DNA of 64,000 nt from JAICYJ01 sp045806525 (GTDB lineage Bacteria > Actinomycetota > Thermoleophilia > Gaiellales > JAICJC01): NCBI GenBank assembly GCA_045806525.1, contig JBJMJD010000014.1, positions 10,102 to 74,101 of the forward strand. The letters are read 5' to 3'. This document shows, one piece after another, positions 8,504 through 16,888 of the stretch. The notes below the pieces were generated by a model. It made no database searches. It had not been told where the DNA came from and saw only the letters and a list, made by a program, of their open reading frames with translations. Position numbers and translations under genes: made by a program. The first letter of the stretch is position 1. Each line of letters begins with the position of its first letter.

Positions 8504-8938
8504 CTACTCGATGGGCCCGGCATCGGGCTCAGCCGAAAGCGGCCGCACCGGCAGGCCGGCCGCCGACCACGCCTGGAAACCGCCAACCATGTCGGTGGCA
8601 CGGTCGCATCCGAGCCGCTGCAGGGTGGCCGCCGCAAGGCTCGAGGAGTAGCCCTGCTCGCACATCACGATCACGGGGCCGGAGTAGGCGGCGAACCGCT
8701 CGTCGAACCAGGCCGAGGTTGGATCGACCCGCCACTCGAGCACGTTTCGGTGCACTCGGATGGAGCCCGGCACGATGCCGCCCGCGGCACGCTGCTCGTG
8801 GCTGCGGGTGTCGACGATCACACCGCCCGCCCGCACCGCCTGCTCGGCCTGGCGCGGTTCCAGGCGCCGCAGCAGCAGACGCTCCTGCTCGAGCAGGCGG
8901 TCGATCGGGCTGGGTGTGGTGGTCTCCTCGTCGCTCAT
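8504..8938 (-). CDS. Rhodanese-like sulfurtransferase domain protein
   Basis: Single rhodanese domain of 144 residues. The active-site cysteine is Cys93 in the loop CEQGYSS, which begins with Cys as in active sulfurtransferases; the CH2A-like IVDTRSHEQ motif is at 41-49. An N-terminal charged helix precedes the domain. Likely a cytoplasmic persulfide carrier, substrate unknown. ATGA overlap with tsaC upstream indicates coupling to a tRNA-modification gene, which is suggestive of sulfur trafficking but not proof. Confidence 0.85.
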   Translation of the reverse strand: MSDEETTTPSPIDRLLEQERLLLRRLEPRQAEQAVRAGGVIVDTRSHEQRAAGGIVPGSIRVHRNVLEWRVDPTSAWFDERFAAYSGPVIVMCEQGYSSSLAAATLQRLGCDRATDMVGGFQAWSAAGLPVRPLSAEPDAGPIE

Positions 8939-9525
8939 CGCAGCAGCTCCAGTGCGCGTTCCAGGCCGGGGCCCTCACGAAGGACGCGAAGCTCCGGGCC
9001 GGTGACATCGATCACGGTTGACGGTACGCCGCCGAGCGGGCCGCCGTCCACCTCGAACGCGGCCGCAGCACGAAGCTGATCCGGCACCTGGGCGAGCCGG
9101 GACGGATCCGGCCCGCCGCGCAGGTTGGCGCTGGTCATGAGCAGGCCGCCGGCCCCGTCCGCGAGGCCGGCGACGCCGGGGTCGAGCAGGGGGACGCGCA
9201 CGCCGATGCGCTCAGGCGCGTCACCGCAGATGTGAGCCAGGCGGCCGGCCGGGTTGGGCACGATCAGCGTGTATGGGCCAGGCAACAGCGCCCGGCACGC
9301 GGCGGCGGCGCGTGCGCCCATCTCCGGCAGCAGCTCGAGCAGGGCCGGTACCGATCCCAGCACCGCCGCCGTGGCCTGGGTCGCCGGCCGGCGCTTGAGC
9401 GCGTAGAGCCGCTCGCAGGCGTCAACGTCGGCAGCGGCACATGCGATCCCGTAGACCGTGTCGGTCGGCAGCAGCGCCAGGCCGCCGTCGCCCAGCAGCC
9501 GCGACGCATCGGCCGGAACGTTCAC
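8935..9525 (-). CDS. tsaC: L-threonylcarbamoyladenylate synthase (TsaC/Sua5 family)
   Basis: Makes threonylcarbamoyl-AMP from threonine, bicarbonate and ATP, the first step of the t6A37 modification of ANN-decoding tRNAs. 196 residues of the YrdC fold, with LLPTDTVYGIAC near residue 19, the KRRP motif and the GVRVP and TSANLRG elements of the active site. I chose GTG at 9525 because it overlaps the prmC stop as GTGA; a longer frame to 9642 lies inside prmC. Length matches the single-domain TsaC type without the Sua5 extension. Confidence 0.92.
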   Translation of the reverse strand: MNVPADASRLLGDGGLALLPTDTVYGIACAAADVDACERLYALKRRPATQATAAVLGSVPALLELLPEMGARAAAACRALLPGPYTLIVPNPAGRLAHICGDAPERIGVRVPLLDPGVAGLADGAGGLLMTSANLRGGPDPSRLAQVPDQLRAAAAFEVDGGPLGGVPSTVIDVTGPELRVLREGPGLERALELLR

Positions 9526-10360
9526 CGCCACGGCGCCCACACCACCCGATCGATGCCGGCCAGGTCGGCATCGATCCCCGCCGGTCCGTACCCGGTGGCG
9601 GCAAGCTCGGCGACCAGCGCCGGCGCCTGGCCGCTCCCACACTCGAGTGCCACGCTGCCGCCGTCCACCAGCCGCCCCGCGGCCTCGGGCAGCAGACGCC
9701 GGTAGACCTCGAGGCCGTCCCGCCCGGCAACGGTCGCCAGCCGCGGCTCGTGCTCGGCCACCTCCGGCTCCAGATCCGCCATCTCCCGCTCCGACACGTA
9801 CGGCGGGTTCGAGACGACCAGCCGGAAGCCGCCGCCCGGCACCTGCGCGAGCAGGTCGGAGAGGTGCAGCTCGACGTCAAGGCCCAGCCGCGCCGCATTG
9901 GCGGCGGCCACGTCGAGGGCGTCCTGGGAGATGTCGCAGGCGACCACCTCGGCGTCCGGGCGCTCGGACTTCAGCGACAGAGCGATTGCGCCCGAGCCCG
10001 TGCCGATGTCGACCAGCCGCGGCCGCTCGACGCCCTCCAGCAGCTCCAGGCAGCGGTCGACCAGCAGCTCCGTCTCGGGCCGGGGCACCAGCACGCGCGC
10101 GTCGACCGCGAGCTCCAGTCCCCGGAATCCCCAGCTGCCGATCACGTAGGCCACCGGCTCGCGCAGGCCGCGGCGGCGCACCAGCTCGCGGCAGGCGGCC
10201 AGCTCGTCGTCGTCCAGCGGGCGGTCGAACTGGGTGTAGAGCTCGACCCGGGAAAGCCCGAGGCCGTGCGCCAGCAGCAGCTCGGCGTCGAGGCGCGGGG
10301 TCGGGCTGCCGTGCTGCTCGAGGTAGCCGGTGGAGCGGCGGAGCACCTCCGCCAGGGTGA

Positions 10361-10364
<4 letters not shown>
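9522..10364 (-). CDS. prmC: Peptide chain release factor N5-glutamine methyltransferase
   Basis: Methylates the Gln of the GGQ motif of release factors using S-adenosylmethionine. 280 residues: N-terminal helical substrate-recognition domain, then a Rossmann methyltransferase with VDIGTGSGAIAL at 118-129 and the catalytic NPPY at 186-189. GTG start overlaps the stop of its substrate gene prfA (GTGA), the classic prfA-prmC pairing. Confidence 0.96.
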
Positions 10365-11428
<1,064 letters not shown>

Positions 11429-11454
11429 GGTGGAATGGAGGATACCGAGCGGGG

Positions 11455-12387
11455 CTACGCCATCACTTCGACGCGGCTCACGCCGCGCTCGGCCTGCGAC
11501 CGCTCCTCCGCCGCCAGCACGTCGCGGAGCGCGTTGATCGAGACCTCGACCTGGTCGAGCGTGGGCTCGCGCGTGGTCAGCGACTGCAGCCACAGCCCCG
11601 GCGCCAGCAGCTTGCGGACGATCGGGTTGTCCGGGTGCCGGGCGCCGAATCGGATCAGCTCGTAGGCGAGCCCCGCGATCACGGGCAGCAGCAGCACCCG
11701 CGACGCGATCAGGACCGGCCAGGCCGGGCGGCCCACCAGCGCGAACACGAACACGGCGATCACCATCACCCAGAGCAGGAACGCGGTGCCGCAGCGCAGG
11801 TGGATCTTGGAGTAGGTCTGGACGCGCTCGGGCGTCAGCTCGGCCCCGTCCTCGTAGGCGTTGATCGCCTTGTGCTCGGCCGCGTGGTACTGGAAGACGC
11901 GATTCAGGTCGGGGATCAGGCCGATCACATACAGGTAGCCGATCAGCAGCGACACACGGATCACGCCCTCGACCAGCACGAACAGGATCGTGTTGTGGAT
12001 CGGCAGCAGCTCGGTCAGGATGGCCGGCGAGACCTTGAACACGATCACGGTGAAGCCGATCGCGACGGCGAAGGCGAAGATCATCTGGCCGCGGGTGATC
12101 TCGCCGGTGGGCAGGCCGTCGTCGCCCTCCTCGATCGACGCCACGCTGGCCGATATGGCCAGCGCGCGGAAGCCGATGGCCAGCGACTCACCCAGCGCCA
12201 CGACACCGCGGATCACGGGCAGCCGCAGCCAGCGGCGGCGCGAGGCGGGGCTGGTGACGGGGTTGGAGACGCACGAGACGCCGCCGTCCGGCCGCCGCAC
12301 CGCGACGGACCACGACGACGGCGTGCGCATCATCACGCCTTCGAGAACCGCCTGACCACCGACATTCGCGCTCATCTTCGCAATCAT
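11455..12387 (-). CDS. DUF1385 (YqhQ-type) integral membrane protein
   Basis: 310 residues with about four to five hydrophobic segments. N-terminal family signature NVGGQAVLEGVMMR and the central HAAEHKAINAYE plus HLRCGTAFL motifs identify DUF1385. Function is unknown; the His-rich EHKA motif suggests metal or lipid interaction, an inference only. ATG at 12387 is used; the ATG at 12375 (MSANVGGQAV) is equally plausible. It lies between rpmE and prfA, its usual position in many Gram-positive genomes. Confidence 0.88.
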   Translation of the reverse strand: MIAKMSANVGGQAVLEGVMMRTPSSWSVAVRRPDGGVSCVSNPVTSPASRRRWLRLPVIRGVVALGESLAIGFRALAISASVASIEEGDDGLPTGEITRGQMIFAFAVAIGFTVIVFKVSPAILTELLPIHNTILFVLVEGVIRVSLLIGYLYVIGLIPDLNRVFQYHAAEHKAINAYEDGAELTPERVQTYSKIHLRCGTAFLLWVMVIAVFVFALVGRPAWPVLIASRVLLLPVIAGLAYELIRFGARHPDNPIVRKLLAPGLWLQSLTTREPTLDQVEVSINALRDVLAAEERSQAERGVSRVEVMA

Positions 12388-12430
12388 TGTCGGCACGACG
12401 CAGGCGCGCAATGAGCGCCGGCGTTACGTG

Positions 12431-12637
12431 CTAGGAGGAGGAGCGAGCCTGGCGGCGGCGGAAGCGCTCCACGCGACCGCCCGTATCCACCAGCTTCTGC
12501 TTGCCGGTATAGAACGGATGGCACTCGGAGCAGATCTCGACCGATAACTCGGGCTTGGTCGAACGCGTCAGAAACTCGTTGCCGCACGAGCAGTGCACCC
12601 GGGCGACCACATATTCGGGATGGATCTCAGTCTTCAT
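12431..12637 (-). CDS. rpmE: 50S ribosomal protein L31, zinc-binding type
   Basis: 68 residues with the zinc ligands Cys16, Cys18, Cys36 and Cys39 (HCSCGNEF and CSECHPFYTGKQK), so the C+ form that stores zinc and stabilises the subunit interface. The basic tail (RRRQARSSS) is typical. Start ATG has no ribosome-binding site; a TACAGT box lies six bases before it, inside the end of the ltaE gene, so the mRNA is probably leaderless. Confidence 0.97.
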   Translation of the reverse strand: MKTEIHPEYVVARVHCSCGNEFLTRSTKPELSVEICSECHPFYTGKQKLVDTGGRVERFRRRQARSSS

Positions 12638-12641
12638 ACAG

Positions 12642-13673
12642 TCACTGTAGCAGCGGCTGCAAGCGCTCCACGGCGGCGGAAACGGCCTCCTCGCCGGCGT
12701 CCAGATGGGTCACGAACCGCACCGTGCGGGGGCTGAGGTCGGCGCACAGCACACCGGCCTCCGCCATCTCGGCCACCAGCGCCGCGGCGTTCTCGCCGGC
12801 CGGGACGGCGCCGAACACGATGTTGGTCTCGACGCTTTCGGGATCCACCCGCAGGCGGCGGGAGCCGGCCAGGCCCTCGGCCAGGAGGCGGGCGTTTGCA
12901 TGGTCGTCGGCCAGGCGGTCGACGTGGTGCCGGACCGCGTGCAGGGCGCCGGCGGCGATGATGCCGGCCTGTCGCATGCCGCCGCCCAGCAGCTTGCGGT
13001 TGCGGCGGGCGGTCTCGATCAGCTCGGCGTCCCCGACGACGGCCGACCCGACGGGGGCGCCCAGGCCCTTCGAGAAGCAGACGGAGACGGAGTCGACGTC
13101 ACGCACGATCCGGGCGGGGTCGCTGTCCGAGGCCACGGCGGCGTTCCAGAGCCGGGCACCGTCCATGTGCAGGCGCATACCGCGCCCGTGGGCGAAGGCG
13201 GCGATGTCGTCGATCCGGCCCTGCGGGAAGATCAGGCCACCCTGCTCGCCGATCGTGTTCTCGATGCAGATCAGGTGCTGGCGGGCGTGATGCTCGTCGG
13301 CGGGGTCGCGCAGCCACGGCTCCAGCTGATCAGGGCCGGGCAGGCCGCGCTCGCCGGCGATCATGCGTGTCTGCACGCTCGACAACACCGCCACGGCCCC
13401 TGCCTCGTGGACGATCACGTGGGCCAGCTCATGCACCAGGATCTCGTCGCCGGGCCGGGTCTGGCAGCGGATCGCGATCTGGTTGCCCATCGTGCCGGAC
13501 GGGACGTAGAGGGCCGCCTGCTTGCCAAGCAAGGCCGCCACCTCGCGCTCGAGCTCGATCACGGTGGGGTCGTCGCCCCAGACGTCGTCGCCGACCTCGG
13601 CGGTGGCCATCGCCTCGCGCATGGCGGAGGTGGGACGGGTGACGGTGTCAGAGCGAAGGTCGATCGGCTGCAT
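12642..13673 (-). CDS. ltaE: Low-specificity L-threonine aldolase
   Basis: PLP enzyme cleaving threonine or allo-threonine to glycine and acetaldehyde. 343 residues of the beta-eliminating lyase fold type I. N-terminal signature DLRSDTVTRPT, the MDGARLWNAAVA region, and the PLP lysine in CFSKGLGAPVGS are all present. Start ATG at 13673; a TACGCT box lies eight bases upstream and overlaps the divergent -10 box of the DUF1272 gene. Its placement next to glyA-containing housekeeping genes fits glycine supply. Confidence 0.93.
   Translation of the reverse strand: MQPIDLRSDTVTRPTSAMREAMATAEVGDDVWGDDPTVIELEREVAALLGKQAALYVPSGTMGNQIAIRCQTRPGDEILVHELAHVIVHEAGAVAVLSSVQTRMIAGERGLPGPDQLEPWLRDPADEHHARQHLICIENTIGEQGGLIFPQGRIDDIAAFAHGRGMRLHMDGARLWNAAVASDSDPARIVRDVDSVSVCFSKGLGAPVGSAVVGDAELIETARRNRKLLGGGMRQAGIIAAGALHAVRHHVDRLADDHANARLLAEGLAGSRRLRVDPESVETNIVFGAVPAGENAAALVAEMAEAGVLCADLSPRTVRFVTHLDAGEEAVSAAVERLQPLLQ
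12644..12649 (-). promoter_or_regulatory. -10 box TACAGT of rpmE, overlapping the ltaE stop
   Basis: TACAGT, six bases (GACTGT), then the rpmE ATG. The box spans the last ltaE codons and its TGA stop, and the region is a 13-base palindrome (TACAGTCACTGTA on the plus strand). Confidence 0.6.
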
Positions 13674-13681
13674 GGCGCTGG

Positions 13682-13691
13682 AGCGTATCCT
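13682..13691. promoter_or_regulatory. Overlapping divergent -10 boxes between ltaE and the DUF1272 gene
   Basis: Plus strand TATCCT at 13686-13691 is followed by six bases and the DUF1272 ATG. Minus strand TACGCT at 13687-13682 is followed by eight bases and the ltaE ATG. The two boxes share the TA at 13686-13687. Confidence 0.6.
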
Positions 13692-13697
13692 CTCCAC

Positions 13698-13871
13698 ATG
13701 GCGCTTGAGATGCGAGCCGTCTGCGAGCGGTGCGACACGTCGCTGGGGCACGGCGACGACGCCCGCATCTGCAGCTTCGAGTGCACCTTCTGCGCGCGCT
13801 GTGCCGAGCGGATGCACCACACGTGTCCGAACTGCGGCGGCGAGCTAGTGGCGCGGCCGCGGCGGCGGTAG
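13698..13871 (+). CDS. DUF1272 small zinc-ribbon protein
   Basis: 57 residues, eight cysteines in paired knuckles: CERCD near 9-13, CSFECTFCARC and CPNCGGEL, plus His residues in ERMHHTC. This is the DUF1272 pattern, probably binding two zinc ions; function is unknown. The ATG at 13698 has a TATCCT box exactly six bases upstream and no Shine-Dalgarno, so it is a likely leaderless start. Basic C-terminus (ARPRRR). Confidence 0.88.
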   Translation: MALEMRAVCERCDTSLGHGDDARICSFECTFCARCAERMHHTCPNCGGELVARPRRR

Positions 13872-13897
13872 CCGCGCATCCGCCGAGCGGGCTCGGG

Positions 13898-13903
13898 TAG
13901 CAT
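13898..13903 (+). promoter_or_regulatory. -10 box TAGCAT of the ETF-QO gene
   Basis: TAGCAT, six bases (CGCCGC), then ATG at 13910. No Shine-Dalgarno, so probably leaderless. Confidence 0.6.
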
Positions 13904-13909
13904 CGCCGC

Positions 13910-15613
13910 ATGGCAGCACGGCGGCCGAGCGCATACCCACCCCCGGTCAAGGTGGGCGAGTTCGTCCAGGCTCCGGAGGCGGAGGAGGACGAGCGCATCG
14001 ACGTGGGCGTGGTCTTCGTCGGGGCCGGACCGGCGGGGCTGGCGGGAGCGATCCGGCTGGGACAGCTGCTGGCGGATGACCCTGCGACGGCGGAGCGGCT
14101 GGGCGAAACGCCGATCGCCGTGCTCGACAAGGGACGGGTGGCGGGAGCGCACCTGCTGTCGGGGGCGGTGGTGAACCCGTCGGCGCTGCGCGACCTGCTG
14201 CCCGGTGAGGACGTGGCAGCGCTGCCGGGCTGCTTCGGGCCGGTCACCAAGGAAGCCGTCTACCTGATGAGCAAGTCGTTCGAGGTGCGGATCCCGACGC
14301 CGCCGCCGTTCCACAACAAGGGCAACCTGGTGTTCTCGCTGTCCCAGCTGGGGCGGCACATGGCGGAGCTGGCGGAGCAGCTGGGAGCGATGGTGCTGCC
14401 GGAGACCGACGCTCAGCGGCTGCTGGTGGCGGACGGGGCGGTGCGCGGTGTCAAGACAGGCGACAAAGGACTCGGGCGCGAGGGCGAGCCGCTCGGGTCG
14501 TACGAGCCGGGCGTCGAGGTGCACGCGCAGGCGACGGTGTTGTCAGAGGGGACGCAGGGACACCTGGCGCAGGCGGCGATGGAGCGGTTCGGGCTGCGGG
14601 GCGAATTCCCGCAGGCGTGGAGCCTGGGCGTGAAGGAGGTGTGGCGGGTCGCGAAGCCGCTCGACCACGTGATCCACACGCTGGGCTGGCCGTTTCGCAC
14701 GACGCGGAAGGATCGGGAGATCGGCGGTAGCTTCATCTACCCGATGGGGCCGGACATGGTGGCGATCGGGCTGGTGCTGGGGCTGGACTACCGCGACTCG
14801 ACGCTGTCGGTGCACGACTCGCTGCAGCTGTTCAAGACGCATCCGATGGTGCGGCAGCTGCTGGAGGGTGGCGAGCGGATCGGGTGGGGCGCAAAGACGA
14901 TCCCGGAGGGCGGGTTCCTGGCGCTGCCGTCGAGTCTGTCGATGCCGGGGGCGGTGCTGACGGGAGACAGCGCGGGGTTCGTGAACGTGCCGAAGCTGAA
15001 AGGGATCCACTACGCGATGCGATCGGGGATGCTGGCGGCGGAGACCATCTACGAGCAGCTGAAGGCGGGCCAGGACCTGTCGGCGCCGAAGTCGCTGGCG
15101 GGGTACGACCAGCGTGTGCAGTCAAGCCACATCTGGAGCGACCTCAAGCGGGTCAGGAACATGCGCCAGGCGCTCGGCAAGGGATTTGCCGTGGGCGGGC
15201 CGATCGGCGGGCTGATGGACATCAGCCGCGGTGCGCTGCCGCCGGGCAACTGGAAGTTCCACAGCGACGCGGAGGCGGCGGTCGAGCCGCACCCGGGCAA
15301 GCGGGTGTATCCGGCGCCGGACGGGAAGCTCACGTTCGACAAGCTCTCGAGCGTATTCCTGTCAGGCAACCGCAGCCGCGACGACCAGCCCAACCACATC
15401 CGCGTCCAGGAGAACGTGCCGCGCGAGGTGGCAGAGGCGTGGGCGGCAATGTGCCCCGCGGCGGTCTACGAGATAGGGCGCGACGACGGCGGCCCGACCG
15501 TGCAGCTGAAGCTGGCGCCGTCGAACTGCGTGCAGTGCGGGGCGATCACCGCCAAGGGCGGCCGGCTGACGCCGCCCGAGGGCGGCAGCGGCCCCGAGTA
15601 CTCGAACATGTAG
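13910..15613 (+). CDS. Electron transfer flavoprotein-ubiquinone oxidoreductase (ETF-QO)
   Basis: Passes electrons from reduced ETF to the quinone pool at the membrane. 567 residues. FAD-binding GAGPAGLAGA is at 38-47; the family segments KGIHYAMRSGMLAA and the C-terminal PEGGSGPEY are present. Normally four cysteines hold a 4Fe-4S cluster; here Cys515, Cys540 and Cys543 are present but the third Cys of the CxxCxxC motif is replaced (CVQCGAI, Ile546) with a four-residue deletion. Convergent with the GNAT gene, and close to etfAB, its electron donor. Confidence 0.93.
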   Translation: MAARRPSAYPPPVKVGEFVQAPEAEEDERIDVGVVFVGAGPAGLAGAIRLGQLLADDPATAERLGETPIAVLDKGRVAGAHLLSGAVVNPSALRDLLPGEDVAALPGCFGPVTKEAVYLMSKSFEVRIPTPPPFHNKGNLVFSLSQLGRHMAELAEQLGAMVLPETDAQRLLVADGAVRGVKTGDKGLGREGEPLGSYEPGVEVHAQATVLSEGTQGHLAQAAMERFGLRGEFPQAWSLGVKEVWRVAKPLDHVIHTLGWPFRTTRKDREIGGSFIYPMGPDMVAIGLVLGLDYRDSTLSVHDSLQLFKTHPMVRQLLEGGERIGWGAKTIPEGGFLALPSSLSMPGAVLTGDSAGFVNVPKLKGIHYAMRSGMLAAETIYEQLKAGQDLSAPKSLAGYDQRVQSSHIWSDLKRVRNMRQALGKGFAVGGPIGGLMDISRGALPPGNWKFHSDAEAAVEPHPGKRVYPAPDGKLTFDKLSSVFLSGNRSRDDQPNHIRVQENVPREVAEAWAAMCPAAVYEIGRDDGGPTVQLKLAPSNCVQCGAITAKGGRLTPPEGGSGPEYSNM

Positions 15614-15643
15614 CGGGTCCGGCTCGCAACGGGTGCCACGAAT

Positions 15644-15672
15644 GCAACACCGGTGCCAGGCGCGGGTGTTGC
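15644..15672 (+). repeat. 29-bp hairpin repeat, copy 1
   Basis: GCAACACC and GGTGTTGC arms (perfect 8-bp inverted repeat) around a 13-base loop beginning GGTGCCAGG. Lies 31 bases after the ETF-QO stop in the convergent gap and is followed by CGACCTTTT. Identity with copy 2 extends outward to CACGAAT on the left. Confidence 0.8.
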
Positions 15673-15805
15673 GCCGACCTTTTGCAACCGCGCCGCGACG
15701 CGGGTCACGAGCACCTCGCGCAGGCGTGACAGGAACCGGCACCGCATTTCGCAGAATCCGGCTCTACAGGCGGCCGCTCAGGATGTTGCATCGCCTGTCA
15801 CGAAT

Positions 15806-15834
15806 GCAACACCGGTGCCAGGCGCAGGTGTTGC
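15806..15834 (+). repeat. 29-bp hairpin repeat, copy 2
   Basis: Same arms as the copy at 15644 and one loop difference (A for G). It sits 12 bases downstream of the GNAT stop on the opposite strand. The 133 bases between the two copies hold no gene; they contain further GTTGC/GCAAC words, including TGTTGCAT facing ATGCAACA. Confidence 0.8.
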
Positions 15835-15846
15835 GTGACGGCGGCG

Positions 15847-16398
15847 TTACGCGGCCGTGACGGGGGGCGCGTCCAGCCAGCCCACAACCTGAAACCAGTG
15901 CGGCTCGGGCAGCGGGTTCTGCTCGACGCGCATGCCCAGCCGCCGCATGACCGCGATCGAGGCCAGGTTGTCGCGCTCGGTGGTCGCGACGATCCGTGCC
16001 AGCCCGAGCTGGGCAAAGCCGTGGTCGATCACGGCCCGCGCCGCCTCGGTGGCATAGCCGTTCCCGCGGTGCTCGGGCGCGACCGCCCAGTACAGCCCGA
16101 CCTCGGGCCGCAGCCGATCCGCCGGCCCGACAGCGCCGCCGAAGCCCGGCAGCTGGGCGAACGGCCCCATCGAGGGCACGATCCCCACCATCCCCACCAG
16201 CTCGCCGCCGTCACGCAGGCAGATCGCCCGCTCGCCGTACGGCGGCTGGCGCAGCACCTCGAGCTGCCCGTAGGTCGCCGCCGTCCACTCCAGCCAGCCG
16301 GGGTGCGAGTCGCCCGACACGGCACGCACCGCGTCGGCGTCCCGCGGCGACAGCGGACGCACCCGCAACCGTTCCGTCTGGAGCACCGGCAGCCTCAC
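15847..16398 (-). CDS. GNAT-family N-acetyltransferase (RimJ/RimL type)
   Basis: 183 residues. The start LQTERLRVRPL and the acetyl-CoA loop region (VAPEHRGNGYATEAARAVI, with the R-G-N-G-Y variant of QxxGxG/A) place it in the Acetyltransf_3 group, which acetylates protein N-termini or small amines; substrate unknown. GTG start; a TAGCCT box lies six bases upstream, formed partly by the stop codon of the upstream stress-protein gene, so this gene probably has its own leaderless transcript as well as readthrough. Confidence 0.88.
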   Translation of the reverse strand: MRLPVLQTERLRVRPLSPRDADAVRAVSGDSHPGWLEWTAATYGQLEVLRQPPYGERAICLRDGGELVGMVGIVPSMGPFAQLPGFGGAVGPADRLRPEVGLYWAVAPEHRGNGYATEAARAVIDHGFAQLGLARIVATTERDNLASIAVMRRLGMRVEQNPLPEPHWFQVVGWLDAPPVTAA

Positions 16399-16404
16399 GC
16401 GGCG

Positions 16405-16410
16405 AGGCTA
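16405..16410 (-). promoter_or_regulatory. -10 box TAGCCT of the GNAT gene, using the upstream stop codon
   Basis: TAGCCT begins with the TAG stop of the universal-stress gene, then six bases (CGCCGC), then the GNAT GTG. Confidence 0.55.
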
Positions 16411-16845
16411 CCCGGTCTCGGCCCAGTCCCGCTCCAGGTCGACCACCACGTGCGTGATCGGCACGTCGAACTTCTCCTCGGCCCGCTCGACCGTCTTCTT
16501 CTCCAGCCAGTTCGACCGCTCCCGCGGGTGCGTCGAGATCACGATCTCGTCGGCGTCGAACTCGAACAGCGCGTCCTCGATCGCCCGCACCGGGTCGCTG
16601 TCGCCCACCGCCCCGCGGGCCTGGATGCCGCTCGCCTGCAGGTGCTCGATCGATTCGGCCAGCCGCTGCTCCGCACCCTCGCGGGCCTTGTCCACGTCCG
16701 CGAACAGGTGCCGCAGCCGCGTGTTCAGGGCCGGTGCCACGACCAGCACCTCGGCCCCGTCAGCCGCGCGAGCGCGCAGATCATCGAGCAGCTCGCGCCC
16801 GGCCACGGTCTCGTTGGCGACCACAAGGATCCGCCGTTCGGCCAT
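16408..16845 (-). CDS. Universal-stress-like nucleotide-binding protein
   Basis: 145 residues of the Usp/HUP alpha-beta fold: N-terminal strand ILVVANETV, central strand EVLVVAPAL, and EIVISTHPRERSNWLEKK towards the C-terminus. The usual ATP-binding G-2x-G-9x-G(S/T) is not clear (it reads STHPRERS), so ATP binding is doubtful. Similar proteins are common in Actinobacteria with unknown roles. Likely leaderless: TAGTCT, six bases, ATG. Confidence 0.75.
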   Translation of the reverse strand: MAERRILVVANETVAGRELLDDLRARAADGAEVLVVAPALNTRLRHLFADVDKAREGAEQRLAESIEHLQASGIQARGAVGDSDPVRAIEDALFEFDADEIVISTHPRERSNWLEKKTVERAEEKFDVPITHVVVDLERDWAETG

Positions 16846-16851
16846 GTCGGC

Positions 16852-16857
16852 AGACTA
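16852..16857 (-). promoter_or_regulatory. -10 box TAGTCT of the universal-stress-like gene
   Basis: TAGTCT, six bases (GCCGAC), then ATG at 16845; no Shine-Dalgarno. Confidence 0.6.
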
Positions 16858-16888
16858 GCGCAGTATCGTGACGATTGCAGCTAACTCG

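Noticed and set aside
6117..8651. 844-codon plus-strand open frame
   Set aside because: Antisense to tagO, upp and glyA, which are clear genes; rich in His, Arg and Gln as expected for GC-rich shadows.
15614..15846. CRISPR array from the two similar hairpins
   Set aside because: Only two units, 133 bases apart, no spacer periodicity and no cas genes nearby; a third copy lies 40 kb away.
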